A DNA stretch of 64,000 bases, from contig NZ_RQXV01000009.1 of assembly GCF_003858655.1 (NCBI RefSeq), positions 62,001 through 126,000 of the forward strand, given 5' to 3'. Source of the DNA: Amphritea balenae (GTDB lineage Bacteria > Pseudomonadota > Gammaproteobacteria > Pseudomonadales > Balneatricaceae). Positions 8,522 through 17,622 of the stretch are shown piece after piece (within the stretch, counting starts at the first letter, position 1; every line of letters starts with the position of its first letter). The translations under genes were made by a program, and so were the position numbers. Below the pieces are notes generated by a model. It was not told the origin of the DNA and did no database searches. It worked only from the letters and a program-made list of their open reading frames with translations.

Positions 8522-9076
8522 TCACATATCATCTGTCAGATCAGGCCAGGCGGCCTTCAAATAAACATACATAGACCAAAGAGTTAGCACCGATGCCAGG
8601 TAAAGCGCTCCGATACCTACCCATGATGCCAGGGTATAAGGCGCAGCAGCCAGCATAATTAATATAGCCAGCATCTGCAGTGCCGTTTTGAGCTTGCCGA
8701 CAAATGAAACGGCTATATTTGCGCGTTTGCCGAGTTCGGCCATCCATTCACGCAGTGCAGATATAACAATTTCACGACCAATGATAATGCCGGCAGGAAT
8801 AGTGATCCAAAAAGCGGAATAGGTATCAACCAGCAAAACCAGCGATATTGCCACCATGAGCTTATCTGCAACTGGATCCAGGAAAGCGCCAAAAGGTGAA
8901 GTCTGGTTAAGTTTTCGCGCCAGATAGCCATCAAACCAGTCGGTTACCGCTGCGAAGCCAAACACAATAGCGGCCGCCATTGGTGCCCAGGCATACGGAA
9001 GGTAATAAACCACAACAATCACAGGAATAAGCAGAATGCGTAACAATGTCAGAATATTGGGTATTTTCATCGGCAA
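8522..9076 (-). CDS. pgsA: CDP-diacylglycerol--glycerol-3-phosphate 3-phosphatidyltransferase
   Basis: This encodes 184 residues, the family length. The enzyme makes phosphatidylglycerol phosphate, the first committed step to phosphatidylglycerol and cardiolipin, in the inner membrane. The CDP-alcohol phosphotransferase motif is seen as AAVTDWFDGYLARKLNQTS (about 41-59) and GAFLDPVADKLMV (about 62-74), which together give the D..DG..AR...G...D...D pattern. Several hydrophobic helices follow. It lies 46 bases after uvrC on the same strand, the conserved uvrC-pgsA pair, with the tRNA cluster downstream. Confidence 0.95.
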   Translation of the reverse strand: MPMKIPNILTLLRILLIPVIVVVYYLPYAWAPMAAAIVFGFAAVTDWFDGYLARKLNQTSPFGAFLDPVADKLMVAISLVLLVDTYSAFWITIPAGIIIGREIVISALREWMAELGKRANIAVSFVGKLKTALQMLAILIMLAAAPYTLASWVGIGALYLASVLTLWSMYVYLKAAWPDLTDDM

Positions 9077-9122
9077 TCAGAATTCCTGTAAGCCAGTATA
9101 AATAAAGCTATAGCGAAGCTGC

Positions 9123-11009
9123 TTAATGGTCCGGATGCAGTATGGCATAGATGTCTTCTGCAATTTTGCGGCTAATAGTAGAGACTTTTGCAATTTCTTC
9201 AATACTTGCGGTCTCTATTGATTGAACACTACCAAAATGCTTGAGCAATTCTCGTCGTCTTTTGGGGCCAACACCGGGTATTCCCTCCAGGGACGATTTT
9301 TTTCGAGCCTTTCCGCGACGAGCCCTGTGGCCGGTTATGGCAAAGCGATGGGCTTCATCACGTACATATTGAATAAGATGTAGCGCAGGAGAGTCAGATT
9401 TCAGCGTTATTTCAGTGCCGGTCTCTGCCATTATCAGGGTTTCAAGACCTGCTTTACGGTCACTGCCCTTGGCAACACCAACAATCAGAACCTCATTGAT
9501 CTGCAGTTCGGCCAATACATCGATAGCCTGACTTACCTGGCCTTTACCGCCATCAATTAACAGAATATCAGGTAACTTCCCTTCGCCTTTCTTAAGACGG
9601 GTATAACGGCGCCTTAACGCCTGATGCATCGCCGCATAATCATCGCCTGGTGTTATATCTTCAATGTTAAAGTGGCGATAATCAGTTTTGAGGGGGCCGT
9701 TACGGTCGAAAACAACACAAGATGCGACGGTTGCCTCACCTGAGCTATGACTGATATCAAAACACTCCAGGCGCTGTGGAGGGCTATCTAATTGCAAGGC
9801 ATCCTGCAGTGCCAGATAGCGGTTATAGATATTCTGCTTGCTGGCCAGATGACTCTGCAACTGTTGCTCGGCATTTGTTTGTGCCAGACGCTGCCACCCC
9901 GCCTTATCTGAGCGGACCTTATGTATCAACGCAACTTTACGGCCACTGCGCTCAGATAAAGCTTCCTCCAGGCACTCCTTGCCATCCACCTCAACTGAGC
10001 TAATCAGTGTCTGGGGAATCTCTCTGCCAGATCCCAGATACCACTGGGCAATAAACGCGGAGAGCAGCTCGGGCATAGTCTCTTCAATAGATACCTTTGG
10101 GTGGTAAACCTTACTGCCAATCACCCTGCCCGCACGCACAAATAACATATGCATGCACACCGATCCGGACTGGACAGCACAACCGATCACATCGGCATCG
10201 CCGGTTTGACCGCTGACATACTGCTGTTCCTGGATCTGTTGCAAACTGGATATCTGGTCTCTGTAGATAGCTGCTTCTTCAAAATTAAGCTGTTCAGATG
10301 CTTGCTCCATCTGAGACGCCAGTTCGTCCATGATGGCGCTATTCTTTCCGTCAAGAAACATCATCGCATGGCGAATATCCGCCTGATAAGACTCTTCAGA
10401 CGGCAGATCAACACAAGGCGCGCTACAACGCTTTATCTGATATTGCAGACAAGGTCTTGATCGGTTTTTAAAGAAACTTTCCTCGCACTGCCTGATGCGG
10501 AAAACCTTCTGCATGATGGCAAGGCTGTCTCGGACAGCACCACTACTGGGAAAAGGACCAAAATAACGCCCCTTCTGACGTTTAGCACCGCGATGAAAGC
10601 GTACAGCCGGGTATTTTTGTCCGGTAGATACAAAGATGTAGGGGTAGGATTTATCGTCACGCAGCAGGATGTTATAAGGCGGACGATTAGCTTTGATCAG
10701 GTTCTGTTCAAGCAGAAGCGCTTCGGTTTCGCTATTAGTCACCGTTACCTGAATATCTGCGATACGACTGACCAATGCCTGAGTTTTGCCGTTCAGGCCT
10801 GTGGCGCGAAAATAGCTACTGACTCTGTTTTTAAGGTTTTTGGCCTTGCCGACGTACAGAATATCCCCGGCGCTATTAAACATCTGATAGATGCCAGGGC
10901 GCCGGGTTAGTCGGGAAAGGAAGGCTTTGCTATCAAAGGCCGCCTGTGAACCCTCGGCAGCCTGTTGATTTAACTCTGTAATAGAGTTTGTTGTCTGTTC
11001 ATTACTCAT
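9123..11009 (-). CDS. uvrC: UvrABC excinuclease subunit C
   Basis: This encodes 628 residues; the E. coli protein has 610. UvrC makes both incisions around a DNA lesion in nucleotide excision repair. The order is: N-terminal GIY-YIG nuclease (PGIYQMFNSAGDILYVGKA, about 38-56); a UVR segment that contacts UvrB (about 215-250); an RNase H-like nuclease with ECFDISHSSGEATVASCVVF and LLIDGGKGQ (about 405-500); and a C-terminal double helix-hairpin-helix (IPGVGPKRRRELLKHFGS). An N-terminal tail of about 25 residues precedes the nuclease and may mean that the true start is slightly later. Many pseudomonads and enterics have gacA/uvrY just upstream; here a small unrelated gene is found instead. Confidence 0.96.
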   Translation of the reverse strand: MSNEQTTNSITELNQQAAEGSQAAFDSKAFLSRLTRRPGIYQMFNSAGDILYVGKAKNLKNRVSSYFRATGLNGKTQALVSRIADIQVTVTNSETEALLLEQNLIKANRPPYNILLRDDKSYPYIFVSTGQKYPAVRFHRGAKRQKGRYFGPFPSSGAVRDSLAIMQKVFRIRQCEESFFKNRSRPCLQYQIKRCSAPCVDLPSEESYQADIRHAMMFLDGKNSAIMDELASQMEQASEQLNFEEAAIYRDQISSLQQIQEQQYVSGQTGDADVIGCAVQSGSVCMHMLFVRAGRVIGSKVYHPKVSIEETMPELLSAFIAQWYLGSGREIPQTLISSVEVDGKECLEEALSERSGRKVALIHKVRSDKAGWQRLAQTNAEQQLQSHLASKQNIYNRYLALQDALQLDSPPQRLECFDISHSSGEATVASCVVFDRNGPLKTDYRHFNIEDITPGDDYAAMHQALRRRYTRLKKGEGKLPDILLIDGGKGQVSQAIDVLAELQINEVLIVGVAKGSDRKAGLETLIMAETGTEITLKSDSPALHLIQYVRDEAHRFAITGHRARRGKARKKSSLEGIPGVGPKRRRELLKHFGSVQSIETASIEEIAKVSTISRKIAEDIYAILHPDH

Positions 11010-11034
11010 CGCCCTATTCTAACTGGGCTTATTT

Positions 11035-11349
11035 CTATTCCTCAAGAATATTCAATAACTTATTCGCATCCATATGGATATGGGTTGCTTCTTTATGAAT
11101 AGCTTCAAGTTCTTCACGTGTGGCATCAGAGATACCTGCGCCACGAGACAGTGTTACTTCAAGATAAACGCCGATTTCGGCATAGTAATACAGTCGTGCA
11201 TTGAAGCTGCCTGCGCGCTTTAATTTAGTAAGCGATATCTGTGCACCATTCAGCAAAATAGTATTGATATCTGATTCGCTCATTAACGGATGGCGATCCT
11301 GCTCACTCAGTGGAATATCAGTTTCAGCAATACGGCTAGTTGAAGTCAT
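11035..11349 (-). CDS. Small conserved-looking hypothetical protein before uvrC
   Basis: This encodes 104 residues, soluble, with a beta-rich middle (SFNARLYYYAEIGVYLEVTL) and a helical end. It starts with a clear AGGA 8 bases ahead of the ATG and ends 25 bases before uvrC on the same strand, so it may lead that operon. I do not recognise a family. Confidence 0.6.
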   Translation of the reverse strand: MTSTSRIAETDIPLSEQDRHPLMSESDINTILLNGAQISLTKLKRAGSFNARLYYYAEIGVYLEVTLSRGAGISDATREELEAIHKEATHIHMDANKLLNILEE

Positions 11350-11420
11350 TGAGACATCCTGAAAAAAGTAGAGTAAAGTTGCAGTTGTATGGTATTACTT
11401 TATGAGCTTTTTACACTAAT

Positions 11421-12371
11421 GTGAACCTTTGCTTTATGAGCTTATGCCTCGAACAGCGGAGTGGCTATCCCGACAATCAGCCTGAGCAGTATCAACATGA
11501 GATCGTTCGTGATCTTAGTTGGCTCATTCACAGCCAATCATTAATGCAGTTACCCGATAACCTGCAGCCTGACTGGTTATTTAATGATAACCAGGTTTCA
11601 GACAAGCTTGCAGAGCTGGATCAAAATCCTCAAAAACTAATCAGCGGTCTAAGGCAGCAAGCCCATTTCAGGCTGGGTTATTATTTTGAAGACCTGGTTA
11701 GAATGTACCTTAAGTACTTTATACAACCGGTTGATCTTAAAAGTAACATTCAAGTATTTCATGATAAAAGCACCGTGGGTGAATATGACTTTCTGATGCA
11801 GCTTAAAGATGGTCAAAAAATCCATCTTGAGACAGCTGTTAAGTTTTACCTATGTACCTGCGGTGATGAAAATATCTGTCATACTAATCACTTCGTCGGC
11901 CCTAATCGCTCTGACCGGTTAGACAAAAAGTGGCAGCGATTGATGTCGCATCAGCTTAACCTGTCACGTACTGAAGCAGGTAATGATCAGGCTGAAGCCA
12001 TTAATCTGGTGCCGGATCAGCGCACATTGTTGTTACGAGGTTATCTGTTTTATCCCTATTCACACTGGCAGACCTGCCAGGCTGATGTCCCGGTAAATCC
12101 TGATCATGCCAGAGGTTGGTGGCTGCGATCATCTGATTCAGAAGTGCTGGAAGACAATTATCGTTATACCATTCTGATGAAGCCCTGCTGGCTTGCACCG
12201 GCCCGGGCCAACTTTCAGAAAAGCCTGTCATTTAAAGAATTACTGGAAATCACCACCCATATCACCACCCCGCTACTGATTGCTCGCTTGAGTTACAACG
12301 AAGGCGACTGCTATTGGCACGAATCTGATCGGGGTTTTATGGTCCCTGATAACTGGAATTTACAGCCCTGA
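11421..12371 (+). CDS. DUF1853 family protein
   Basis: This encodes up to 316 residues. The segments VRDLSWLIHS (near the N-terminus), RLGYYFEDLVRMYL and HLETAVKFYL match the DUF1853 family of uncharacterised cytoplasmic proteins common in gammaproteobacteria; the family's E..K arrangement has been compared with nuclease-like folds, but no activity is assigned. The GTG at 11421 and the ATG at 11436 are both possible starts, and neither has a good ribosome site. It is divergent from the gene before uvrC. Confidence 0.75.
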   Translation: MNLCFMSLCLEQRSGYPDNQPEQYQHEIVRDLSWLIHSQSLMQLPDNLQPDWLFNDNQVSDKLAELDQNPQKLISGLRQQAHFRLGYYFEDLVRMYLKYFIQPVDLKSNIQVFHDKSTVGEYDFLMQLKDGQKIHLETAVKFYLCTCGDENICHTNHFVGPNRSDRLDKKWQRLMSHQLNLSRTEAGNDQAEAINLVPDQRTLLLRGYLFYPYSHWQTCQADVPVNPDHARGWWLRSSDSEVLEDNYRYTILMKPCWLAPARANFQKSLSFKELLEITTHITTPLLIARLSYNEGDCYWHESDRGFMVPDNWNLQP

Positions 12372-12379
12372 GCCACAAA

Positions 12380-12447
12380 GCAGCCTTGAGCTAAAAAGGC
12401 CTTGAGTTGAAATGCAGCCTTGAACTAAAAAGGCCCTGAACAATAGA
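12380..12447. repeat. Two tandem 34-bp imperfect repeats
   Basis: Two adjacent 34-base units, each starting GCAGCCTTGA and containing CTAAAAAGGCC, lie just after the DUF1853 stop. They differ at a few positions and look like a local duplication, not a functional array. Confidence 0.7.
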
Positions 12448-12487
12448 TTTAATGCCCGCAGAAGCCAGAGCTCATAAGGTTCAGATA

Positions 12488-12517
12488 CAAAAAAGCAGCC
12501 CTCAGGCTGCTTTTTTT
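12488..12517. terminator. Strong rho-independent terminator, bidirectional
   Basis: AAAAAGCAGCC and GGCTGCTTTTTTT pair around CTCA. The T-run on the plus strand and the A-run on the other side let it serve both the DUF1853 gene (+) and the small membrane protein gene (-). Confidence 0.9.
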
Positions 12518-12554
12518 CTGAAAGACACATAGCAATGTGTCTTATGCAGAACAA

Positions 12555-12698
12555 TTAGTCATTACGCTGTGCAGCCAATGCTGCATCTTTAGCGATATTT
12601 TTCTTAATAAAAGAGATCGCCGCAAACGTACCTACGATCATTATCCCAACAAGTACAACGCTTGGTACGAAAGAGATCATGCTGTATTTATCAGCCAT
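12555..12698 (-). CDS. 47-residue single-pass membrane protein
   Basis: This short gene is easy to miss. It reads MADKYSMISF, then a hydrophobic segment from about residue 8 to 30 (VPSVVLVGIMIVGTFAAISF), then a positively charged and Ala-rich tail (IKKNIAKDAALAAQRND). The ATG has a strong GAGGA 7 bases upstream, and the gene is followed by the terminator at 12488-12517, so all parts of an expressed unit are present. The topology is probably N-out with a cytoplasmic tail by the positive-inside rule. The function is unknown. Small proteins of this shape often sit in membrane complexes. Confidence 0.75.
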   Translation of the reverse strand: MADKYSMISFVPSVVLVGIMIVGTFAAISFIKKNIAKDAALAAQRND

Positions 12699-12874
12699 AG
12701 AACTATCCTCACTGTCTGGCCGACGCATTAACGCCGGTCTTTTATTATGTTGTTTATATTTTGAACTCAGGTGTTATGGCGGCCGATTATAGAGCATCCA
12801 GCAACAGGCTCAATAGTTATATAGCACTATTCCATCAGAGAAGTGCTCGCTAAACTACAGCTTATCGCCAAGCT

Positions 12875-13738
12875 TTACTGCTCAAGCCGCTTAACCAGGC
12901 TTGATGTATCCCAGCGATTACCGCCCATTTTCTGAACTTCAGCATAAAACTGATCAACCAACGCTGTTACTGGTAACTGTGCGCCGTTGTTGCGGGCTTC
13001 ATCCAGGGTGATATTCAGATCTTTACGCATCCAGTCTACCGCAAAGCCAAAATCGAACTGATCATCAATCATGGTTTGATGGCGGTTAACCATCTGCCAT
13101 GAACCCGCAGCACCATGTTGGATCACATCAAATACCGCTGCTGCATCAAGTCCTGCCTGTTTGGCAAAATGCACCCCTTCAGACAACCCCTGAACCAATC
13201 CTGCGATACAGATCTGGTTCACCATTTTAGCTAACTGCCCACTTCCTGCCGGACCTAACAGCTTTGCTGACTTTGCATAACAGTCGATTACCGGGGCAAC
13301 AATATCGTAAGTCGCCTGCTCACCACCAATCATAATACTGAGAACGCCATTTTCGGCACCGGCCTGACCGCCTGATACCGGCGCATCAAGAAAACCAAAG
13401 CCCAGATCAGCTGCCTGGATTGCCAGTTCACGGGCGACCTCTGCAGACGCAGTTGTATGATCGACTAGGATTGCGCCGCTGTGCATGCCTTTAAAAGCGC
13501 CCTCTTCACCGGTTATCACCTGGCGCAGGTCGTTATCGTTTCCTACACAACTAAAAACAATGTCAGCACCTTTTACTGCCTGTTCAGGTGTTGTCGCACT
13601 CTGTCCTTTATACTGGTCACACCATTGCTTAGCTTTAACTGTTGTACGGTTATAAACAGTGACTTCATGCCCAGCGCTGGCCAGATGTCCTGCCATTGGG
13701 TATCCCATTACACCAAGACCGATAAAAGCAACTTTCAT
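12875..13738 (-). CDS. 3-hydroxyisobutyrate dehydrogenase-family oxidoreductase
   Basis: This encodes 287 residues, the family length. The N-terminal Rossmann fold has GLGVMGYPMAGHL, and Arg in NRTTVKAKQW suggests NADP. The substrate loop is FLDAPVSGGQAGAENG, and the catalytic Lys is in GQLAKMVNQICIAG. Family members reduce or oxidise short beta-hydroxyacids (3-hydroxyisobutyrate, tartronate semialdehyde). A glyoxylate-type aminotransferase lies 0.75 kb away and a second family member with hydroxypyruvate isomerase at 20.8 kb, so C2/C3 hydroxyacid metabolism is plausible. The exact substrate is not readable. Confidence 0.85.
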   Translation of the reverse strand: MKVAFIGLGVMGYPMAGHLASAGHEVTVYNRTTVKAKQWCDQYKGQSATTPEQAVKGADIVFSCVGNDNDLRQVITGEEGAFKGMHSGAILVDHTTASAEVARELAIQAADLGFGFLDAPVSGGQAGAENGVLSIMIGGEQATYDIVAPVIDCYAKSAKLLGPAGSGQLAKMVNQICIAGLVQGLSEGVHFAKQAGLDAAAVFDVIQHGAAGSWQMVNRHQTMIDDQFDFGFAVDWMRKDLNITLDEARNNGAQLPVTALVDQFYAEVQKMGGNRWDTSSLVKRLEQ

Positions 13739-13834
13739 AGATTTTACACTCCAAGCTAAGGCTGACTATTGTTATGATCAGATCATTCTATGATAAGCAC
13801 TTAAAGCAAAACACTATTTATTTCGGGAACCTTT

Positions 13835-14380
13835 ATGTCTGCTAATAGATTTATCATTACGCTGGGTAATTATTTTTTTGTACTACTTATCTTTAGCATT
13901 GCCACTACACCTCTGCTCGTTCAGGCTGATGAAAGCTTTTATGATCAGGTTCAGGTAGTAGACAGAGAAGGCAAACCATCAGACCTGAACAAATATCAGG
14001 GTAAAGTAGTGCTACTGAATTTCTGGGCAAGCTGGTGCCCGCCCTGCGTTAAAGAGATGCCGTCAATGCAGCGTCTGCAGGATAATTTTGACGCTGAAGA
14101 GTTTCAGGTAATCGCGGTGAATATGGGGCAAAGCCTGACGACGGTAGACAGCTTTTTATTAGAACAGGATTTTAGCTTTGATCTACCCGTTTATCTTGAT
14201 GAGCCCGGACGGTCATTCATTACACTTAAAGTTCAGGGGATGCCTTCAAGCTTTTTGATCGGCTCAGATGGACAATTAATTGAAACTATTGTCGGGGCCC
14301 GCGAATGGGATCACCCTGATAATATAAAAGGCCTCAGGCAGCTTATAGCTGAGCAATCTGACATTAAAACCGACCTATAA
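13835..14380 (+). CDS. Periplasmic TlpA/ResA-like thioredoxin
   Basis: This encodes 181 residues. A signal peptide or anchor covers about residues 8-32 and ends near VQADES. The thioredoxin-like fold follows, with redox motif WASWCPPC at about residues 66-73 and the cis-Pro segment GMPSSFLIG near 140. Such proteins reduce or isomerise disulfides or serve cytochrome c maturation in the periplasm. It is monocistronic, with its own terminator just after the stop. The partner is unknown. Confidence 0.88.
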   Translation: MSANRFIITLGNYFFVLLIFSIATTPLLVQADESFYDQVQVVDREGKPSDLNKYQGKVVLLNFWASWCPPCVKEMPSMQRLQDNFDAEEFQVIAVNMGQSLTTVDSFLLEQDFSFDLPVYLDEPGRSFITLKVQGMPSSFLIGSDGQLIETIVGAREWDHPDNIKGLRQLIAEQSDIKTDL

Positions 14381-14382
14381 AT

Positions 14383-14408
14383 AAAGGGAGCCAAGGCTCC
14401 CTTTTATT
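14383..14408 (+). terminator. Rho-independent terminator of the thioredoxin gene
   Basis: AAAGGGAGCC and GGCTCCCTTT pair almost without loop, followed by TATT. It lies 3 bases after the stop codon. Confidence 0.85.
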
Positions 14409-14480
14409 AAGCAACATCGCTATTCAGCTTTAGCGTCTTAGTTACAGCTTTAAGCTCAAGCCTCGCAAGAAGATTATAGA

Positions 14481-15656
14481 TCAGCTATAGGCTGATTCAG
14501 CTGCAGCTATCGCTTTTCCGGTTCTAATATCAGCGCCCATTGCAGCAAGCGTATTTTCCAGTGCCGACAGGCACAGTAGTACATTTTGCTTATTGCAGGC
14601 AGCCCCCATCAAACCAATACGCCATACCTTACCCGCCAGCGCGCCTAATCCTGCACCAATTTCCAGATTGTAATCTGCCAATAGACGGCGACGAACTTCG
14701 GCTTCATCTACACCTGTTGGAATCATAACGGAGTTCAGTTGTGGCAAACGATACTGTTGTTCAACCAGAAAGCCGATACCCATAGCCTCAAGGCCCGCAC
14801 GCAACGCATTGTGATGCAATTGATGGCGCGCCCAGGCATTTTCCAGACCCTCCTCTTCCAACATAACAAGAGACTCATGAAATGCATAAAGAGAGTTTAC
14901 CGGAGCGGTGTGATGATACGCACGTTTTGCTCCAGCACCCCAATAACCCATAACCAGTTTCTGATCCAGAAACCAGCTAGGGGTTTTGGTTTCGCGTTTT
15001 TCAATTGCTGCAACAGCCTTCTCACTAAAGCTGATCGGCGATATACCCGGTGGGCATGACAGACATTTCTGAGTACCGGAATAGACCGCATCAATACCCC
15101 AGCCAGCAACATCCAGCTCACTACCACCCAGCGAGGTTACTGTGTCGACAATCGTCAGTGCACCATTATCACGCGCGATCTGGCAAAGCTGCTTAGCATC
15201 AGACATTACGCCAGTAGAGGTTTCAGCATGTACAAATGCCAGCAGCTTTACATCGCTGTTTGCAGCAAAAGCAGCGGTTACCTTAGCCGGATCCACTGGT
15301 TTTCCCCAGTCATCTTCGACCATGATGGCTTGACCACCAAAGCGCTCAACATTTTCCTTCATTCGTCCGCCAAACACCCCGTTCTGACAAACAATAACTT
15401 TATCGCCTGGTTCTACAAGGTTTACAAAACAGGCTTCCATTCCCGCCGATCCTGGCGCTGAAATAGGCATGGTCAGAGGACTGTCTGTTTTGAAAGCGTA
15501 TTGCAGCATAGACTTAACTTCATCCATCATGCGGATGAATTCCGGGTCCAGATGGCCGATAGTCGGGCGAGCCATTGCGGCTAAAACTCGCGGGCTCACA
15601 TCAGAAGGTCCTGGACCCATCAGAGTACGTTGTGGTGGGTGAAAAGAATTAGTCAT
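14481..15656 (-). CDS. Class V aminotransferase, serine/alanine--glyoxylate type
   Basis: This encodes 391 residues, a fold-type I PLP enzyme. The start LMGPGPSDVSPRVLAAMARP and the segment GHLDPEF are typical of the alanine/serine-glyoxylate group. SAPGSAGMEACFVNL lies at the cofactor phosphate site, the PLP Asp is in TIVDTVTSLGG, and the Schiff-base Lys is in YSGTQKCLSCPPG. These enzymes convert glyoxylate and Ser or Ala to Gly and hydroxypyruvate or pyruvate. Hydroxypyruvate isomerase and tartronate-semialdehyde-reductase-like genes elsewhere in the window fit a hydroxypyruvate-handling role. The amino donor is not certain. Confidence 0.85.
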   Translation of the reverse strand: MTNSFHPPQRTLMGPGPSDVSPRVLAAMARPTIGHLDPEFIRMMDEVKSMLQYAFKTDSPLTMPISAPGSAGMEACFVNLVEPGDKVIVCQNGVFGGRMKENVERFGGQAIMVEDDWGKPVDPAKVTAAFAANSDVKLLAFVHAETSTGVMSDAKQLCQIARDNGALTIVDTVTSLGGSELDVAGWGIDAVYSGTQKCLSCPPGISPISFSEKAVAAIEKRETKTPSWFLDQKLVMGYWGAGAKRAYHHTAPVNSLYAFHESLVMLEEEGLENAWARHQLHHNALRAGLEAMGIGFLVEQQYRLPQLNSVMIPTGVDEAEVRRRLLADYNLEIGAGLGALAGKVWRIGLMGAACNKQNVLLCLSALENTLAAMGADIRTGKAIAAAESAYS

Positions 15657-15738
15657 ATTCCGTCGCTCTTTATAGTTATCTTTATTATTGTCTTTATCGT
15701 TATTATGTTTCTTAAGTGTTTTTACCGATCAGGTTGAA

Positions 15739-16497
15739 TCAGGCCGCTTCATCAGAAATGGTCTGTACAATGGCCATGACCATTTCAGCGGAGTGCTTAG
15801 CAGCAACCACCAGGAATTGTTCAAATGACAGGTTAGATTCTTTACCTGCGATATCGGACAATGCCCGGATAACAATAAATGGGATATCAAACTGGTGGCA
15901 GGTTTGAGCAATCGCCGCCGCTTCCATCTCCACCGCTTTCATAGAAGGAAAGTTTTCACGGGTTTTGGCAACCCGCTCAGGGCAATTCATAAATGAGTCC
16001 CCGGTAGCGATTAAGCCTTGTACAGTTTTAATGCCCTCCATACGGGCAATACAACGTTCAGCGACATCGGCAAGGAAGTTATCCGGAGTAAAGCCTGCTG
16101 GCAAACCAGGCACCTGCCCCGGCTCATAACCAAAGATAGTTACATCAACATCATGATGGCGCACTTCGGTTGAGATCACCACATCACCAACATTCAGATC
16201 TTCTGCAAAACCACCGGCAGAACCTGTATTGATAACACAGGTTGGCTCAAACTCTTGCAGCATCAGTGTTGTACCGATAGCAGCATTAACTTTACCAATA
16301 CCTGATTTCAGCAACACTACATCTACACCATGCATGGTGCCGGTAAATAAGGTGTAACCTGCAATTGTATGTTCCTGACATCCCTCGAGTGTTTGGCTGA
16401 GTAGTTCTACTTCCTCATCCATCGCCCCAATAATGCCGATTTTAAGTTGACCTGACTGCGCAGCCAGACGCTGAGAAAAAGAGGTGTTATTGCTCAT
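15739..16497 (-). CDS. mtnN: 5'-methylthioadenosine/S-adenosylhomocysteine nucleosidase
   Basis: This encodes 252 residues, about 20 more than usual because of an N-terminal tail before KIGIIGAMDEEVELL. The enzyme hydrolyses methylthioadenosine and S-adenosylhomocysteine to adenine plus the thioribose, for SAM salvage. Seen motifs are the catalytic Glu in IGAMDEE, NTGSAGGF, ATGDSFMN, VEMEAAAIAQ and VIRALSDIAG with the catalytic Asp. The extra N-terminus may be real or may reflect a later start that is not marked by a better ribosome site. Confidence 0.93.
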   Translation of the reverse strand: MSNNTSFSQRLAAQSGQLKIGIIGAMDEEVELLSQTLEGCQEHTIAGYTLFTGTMHGVDVVLLKSGIGKVNAAIGTTLMLQEFEPTCVINTGSAGGFAEDLNVGDVVISTEVRHHDVDVTIFGYEPGQVPGLPAGFTPDNFLADVAERCIARMEGIKTVQGLIATGDSFMNCPERVAKTRENFPSMKAVEMEAAAIAQTCHQFDIPFIVIRALSDIAGKESNLSFEQFLVVAAKHSAEMVMAIVQTISDEAA

Positions 16498-16610
16498 TCA
16501 GGGTGGTCCTGTCGCGAAAATAAAAAATACCAAATAATGTAGCGTAGGATACGCCGTTTAGGGCTGCGGACAATAGACAGAAAGCATAAAAAAACAGTTT
16601 TGAATCATAT

Positions 16611-17579
16611 TTATTGCAAAATCTGAACCTTGTAACCCTTACTGCGTAATCTATCACCACGTTCGTTTATAAAACGCTGAAATTCAGGTTGCCTCAGGTA
16701 AGCCTTAGTGGCCACGTATTCCAGTGCACTATTAAAATGGAACGCCCTGACAAACGAATTTATTGTTAACCGTTGCTGGCCTTTTTTATCTGTCAGAAGC
16801 CAGGCAGGCATATAAGAGATGCCGAGTCTGGCGGCCCAGGCAGCCGCATTGATTCGCTCACCCCCGGGTAGAATGACAACAGGGTTATCTGTCAGATTTA
16901 GTCGTACATGCCGATACTGACTCAATAGCTCCCGGGTATCCTGGCGATTCAGGATCTGAGCTCCAAATTGCTGGCAATGGGAGCAATCAGCGCTAAAAAA
17001 CTCAACGGCAGTCGCGCTATCTTGTCTTAAATCGATAACCTCTAACCCTTCAGCCAGAATGCTTTTCGTTGCAGAAGGCTGAAGCAGCGTGGTTATCTGG
17101 CTAAGAAAACTTGTTGGGGGATGGTAACCATCCATCCTTAATTGAGGAGTGCCCTGGTTATCCAGAAAGATAAGCGTTGGGGTGTACTGAACCTTCAACT
17201 TAACAGCCAGCTGCTTCTCTGTTAATTCAGATCCGTCGGGCAGCGTTACGGTTTTATCTCCCCACAGATCAAAGGCTATCAGATCAAAATGCTGCTGCAT
17301 TAACTGGTTAACCTGTGGATCAGTGAATACCTGAGTCACCAGGTTATAACAGTAGGGACATCCAGCCTGATGGAAATAAAGTACCAGCCGATGCTGTGAG
17401 CTTTGTGCTTCTGCAAGGTCATCTGCCAGATCGAGAAAACTATCCTTGAACCATTCGGGCTGCGGAATCTGCTGGCCTTTATCAAGCGTCAGCATTTTAT
17501 GATCAGCAAATGCTGTTTGAAATAGCATCAATCCCATAGCGATGATTGAAAGCCTTATACCCGGAAATTGCCTAATCAT
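16611..17579 (-). CDS. Secreted protein with two thioredoxin-like domains
   Basis: This encodes 322 residues with a signal peptide ending near TAFADH. Domain 1 (about 45-165) has FHQAGCPYC and the cis-Pro segment VQYTPTLIFLD, like SoxW or thioredoxin-related periplasmic proteins. Domain 2 (about 175-290) has FFSADCSHCQQ and ISYMPAWLLTD. Two CxxC-bearing thioredoxin folds in one chain recall DsbC/DsbD-linked relay proteins, but I do not recognise this architecture by name. It acts in the periplasm by inference. It is followed on the same strand by mtnN, 113 bases later, probably a separate transcript. Confidence 0.75.
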   Translation of the reverse strand: MIRQFPGIRLSIIAMGLMLFQTAFADHKMLTLDKGQQIPQPEWFKDSFLDLADDLAEAQSSQHRLVLYFHQAGCPYCYNLVTQVFTDPQVNQLMQQHFDLIAFDLWGDKTVTLPDGSELTEKQLAVKLKVQYTPTLIFLDNQGTPQLRMDGYHPPTSFLSQITTLLQPSATKSILAEGLEVIDLRQDSATAVEFFSADCSHCQQFGAQILNRQDTRELLSQYRHVRLNLTDNPVVILPGGERINAAAWAARLGISYMPAWLLTDKKGQQRLTINSFVRAFHFNSALEYVATKAYLRQPEFQRFINERGDRLRSKGYKVQILQ

Positions 17580-17622
17580 TTCTATTGCTCCATCTACCTG
17601 TGTCTATACAGTGTGGAGAACT

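Noticed and set aside
12380-12447. Start of a CRISPR-like array
   Set aside because: Only two directly adjacent imperfect 34-base units, with no spacers and no cas genes in the window.
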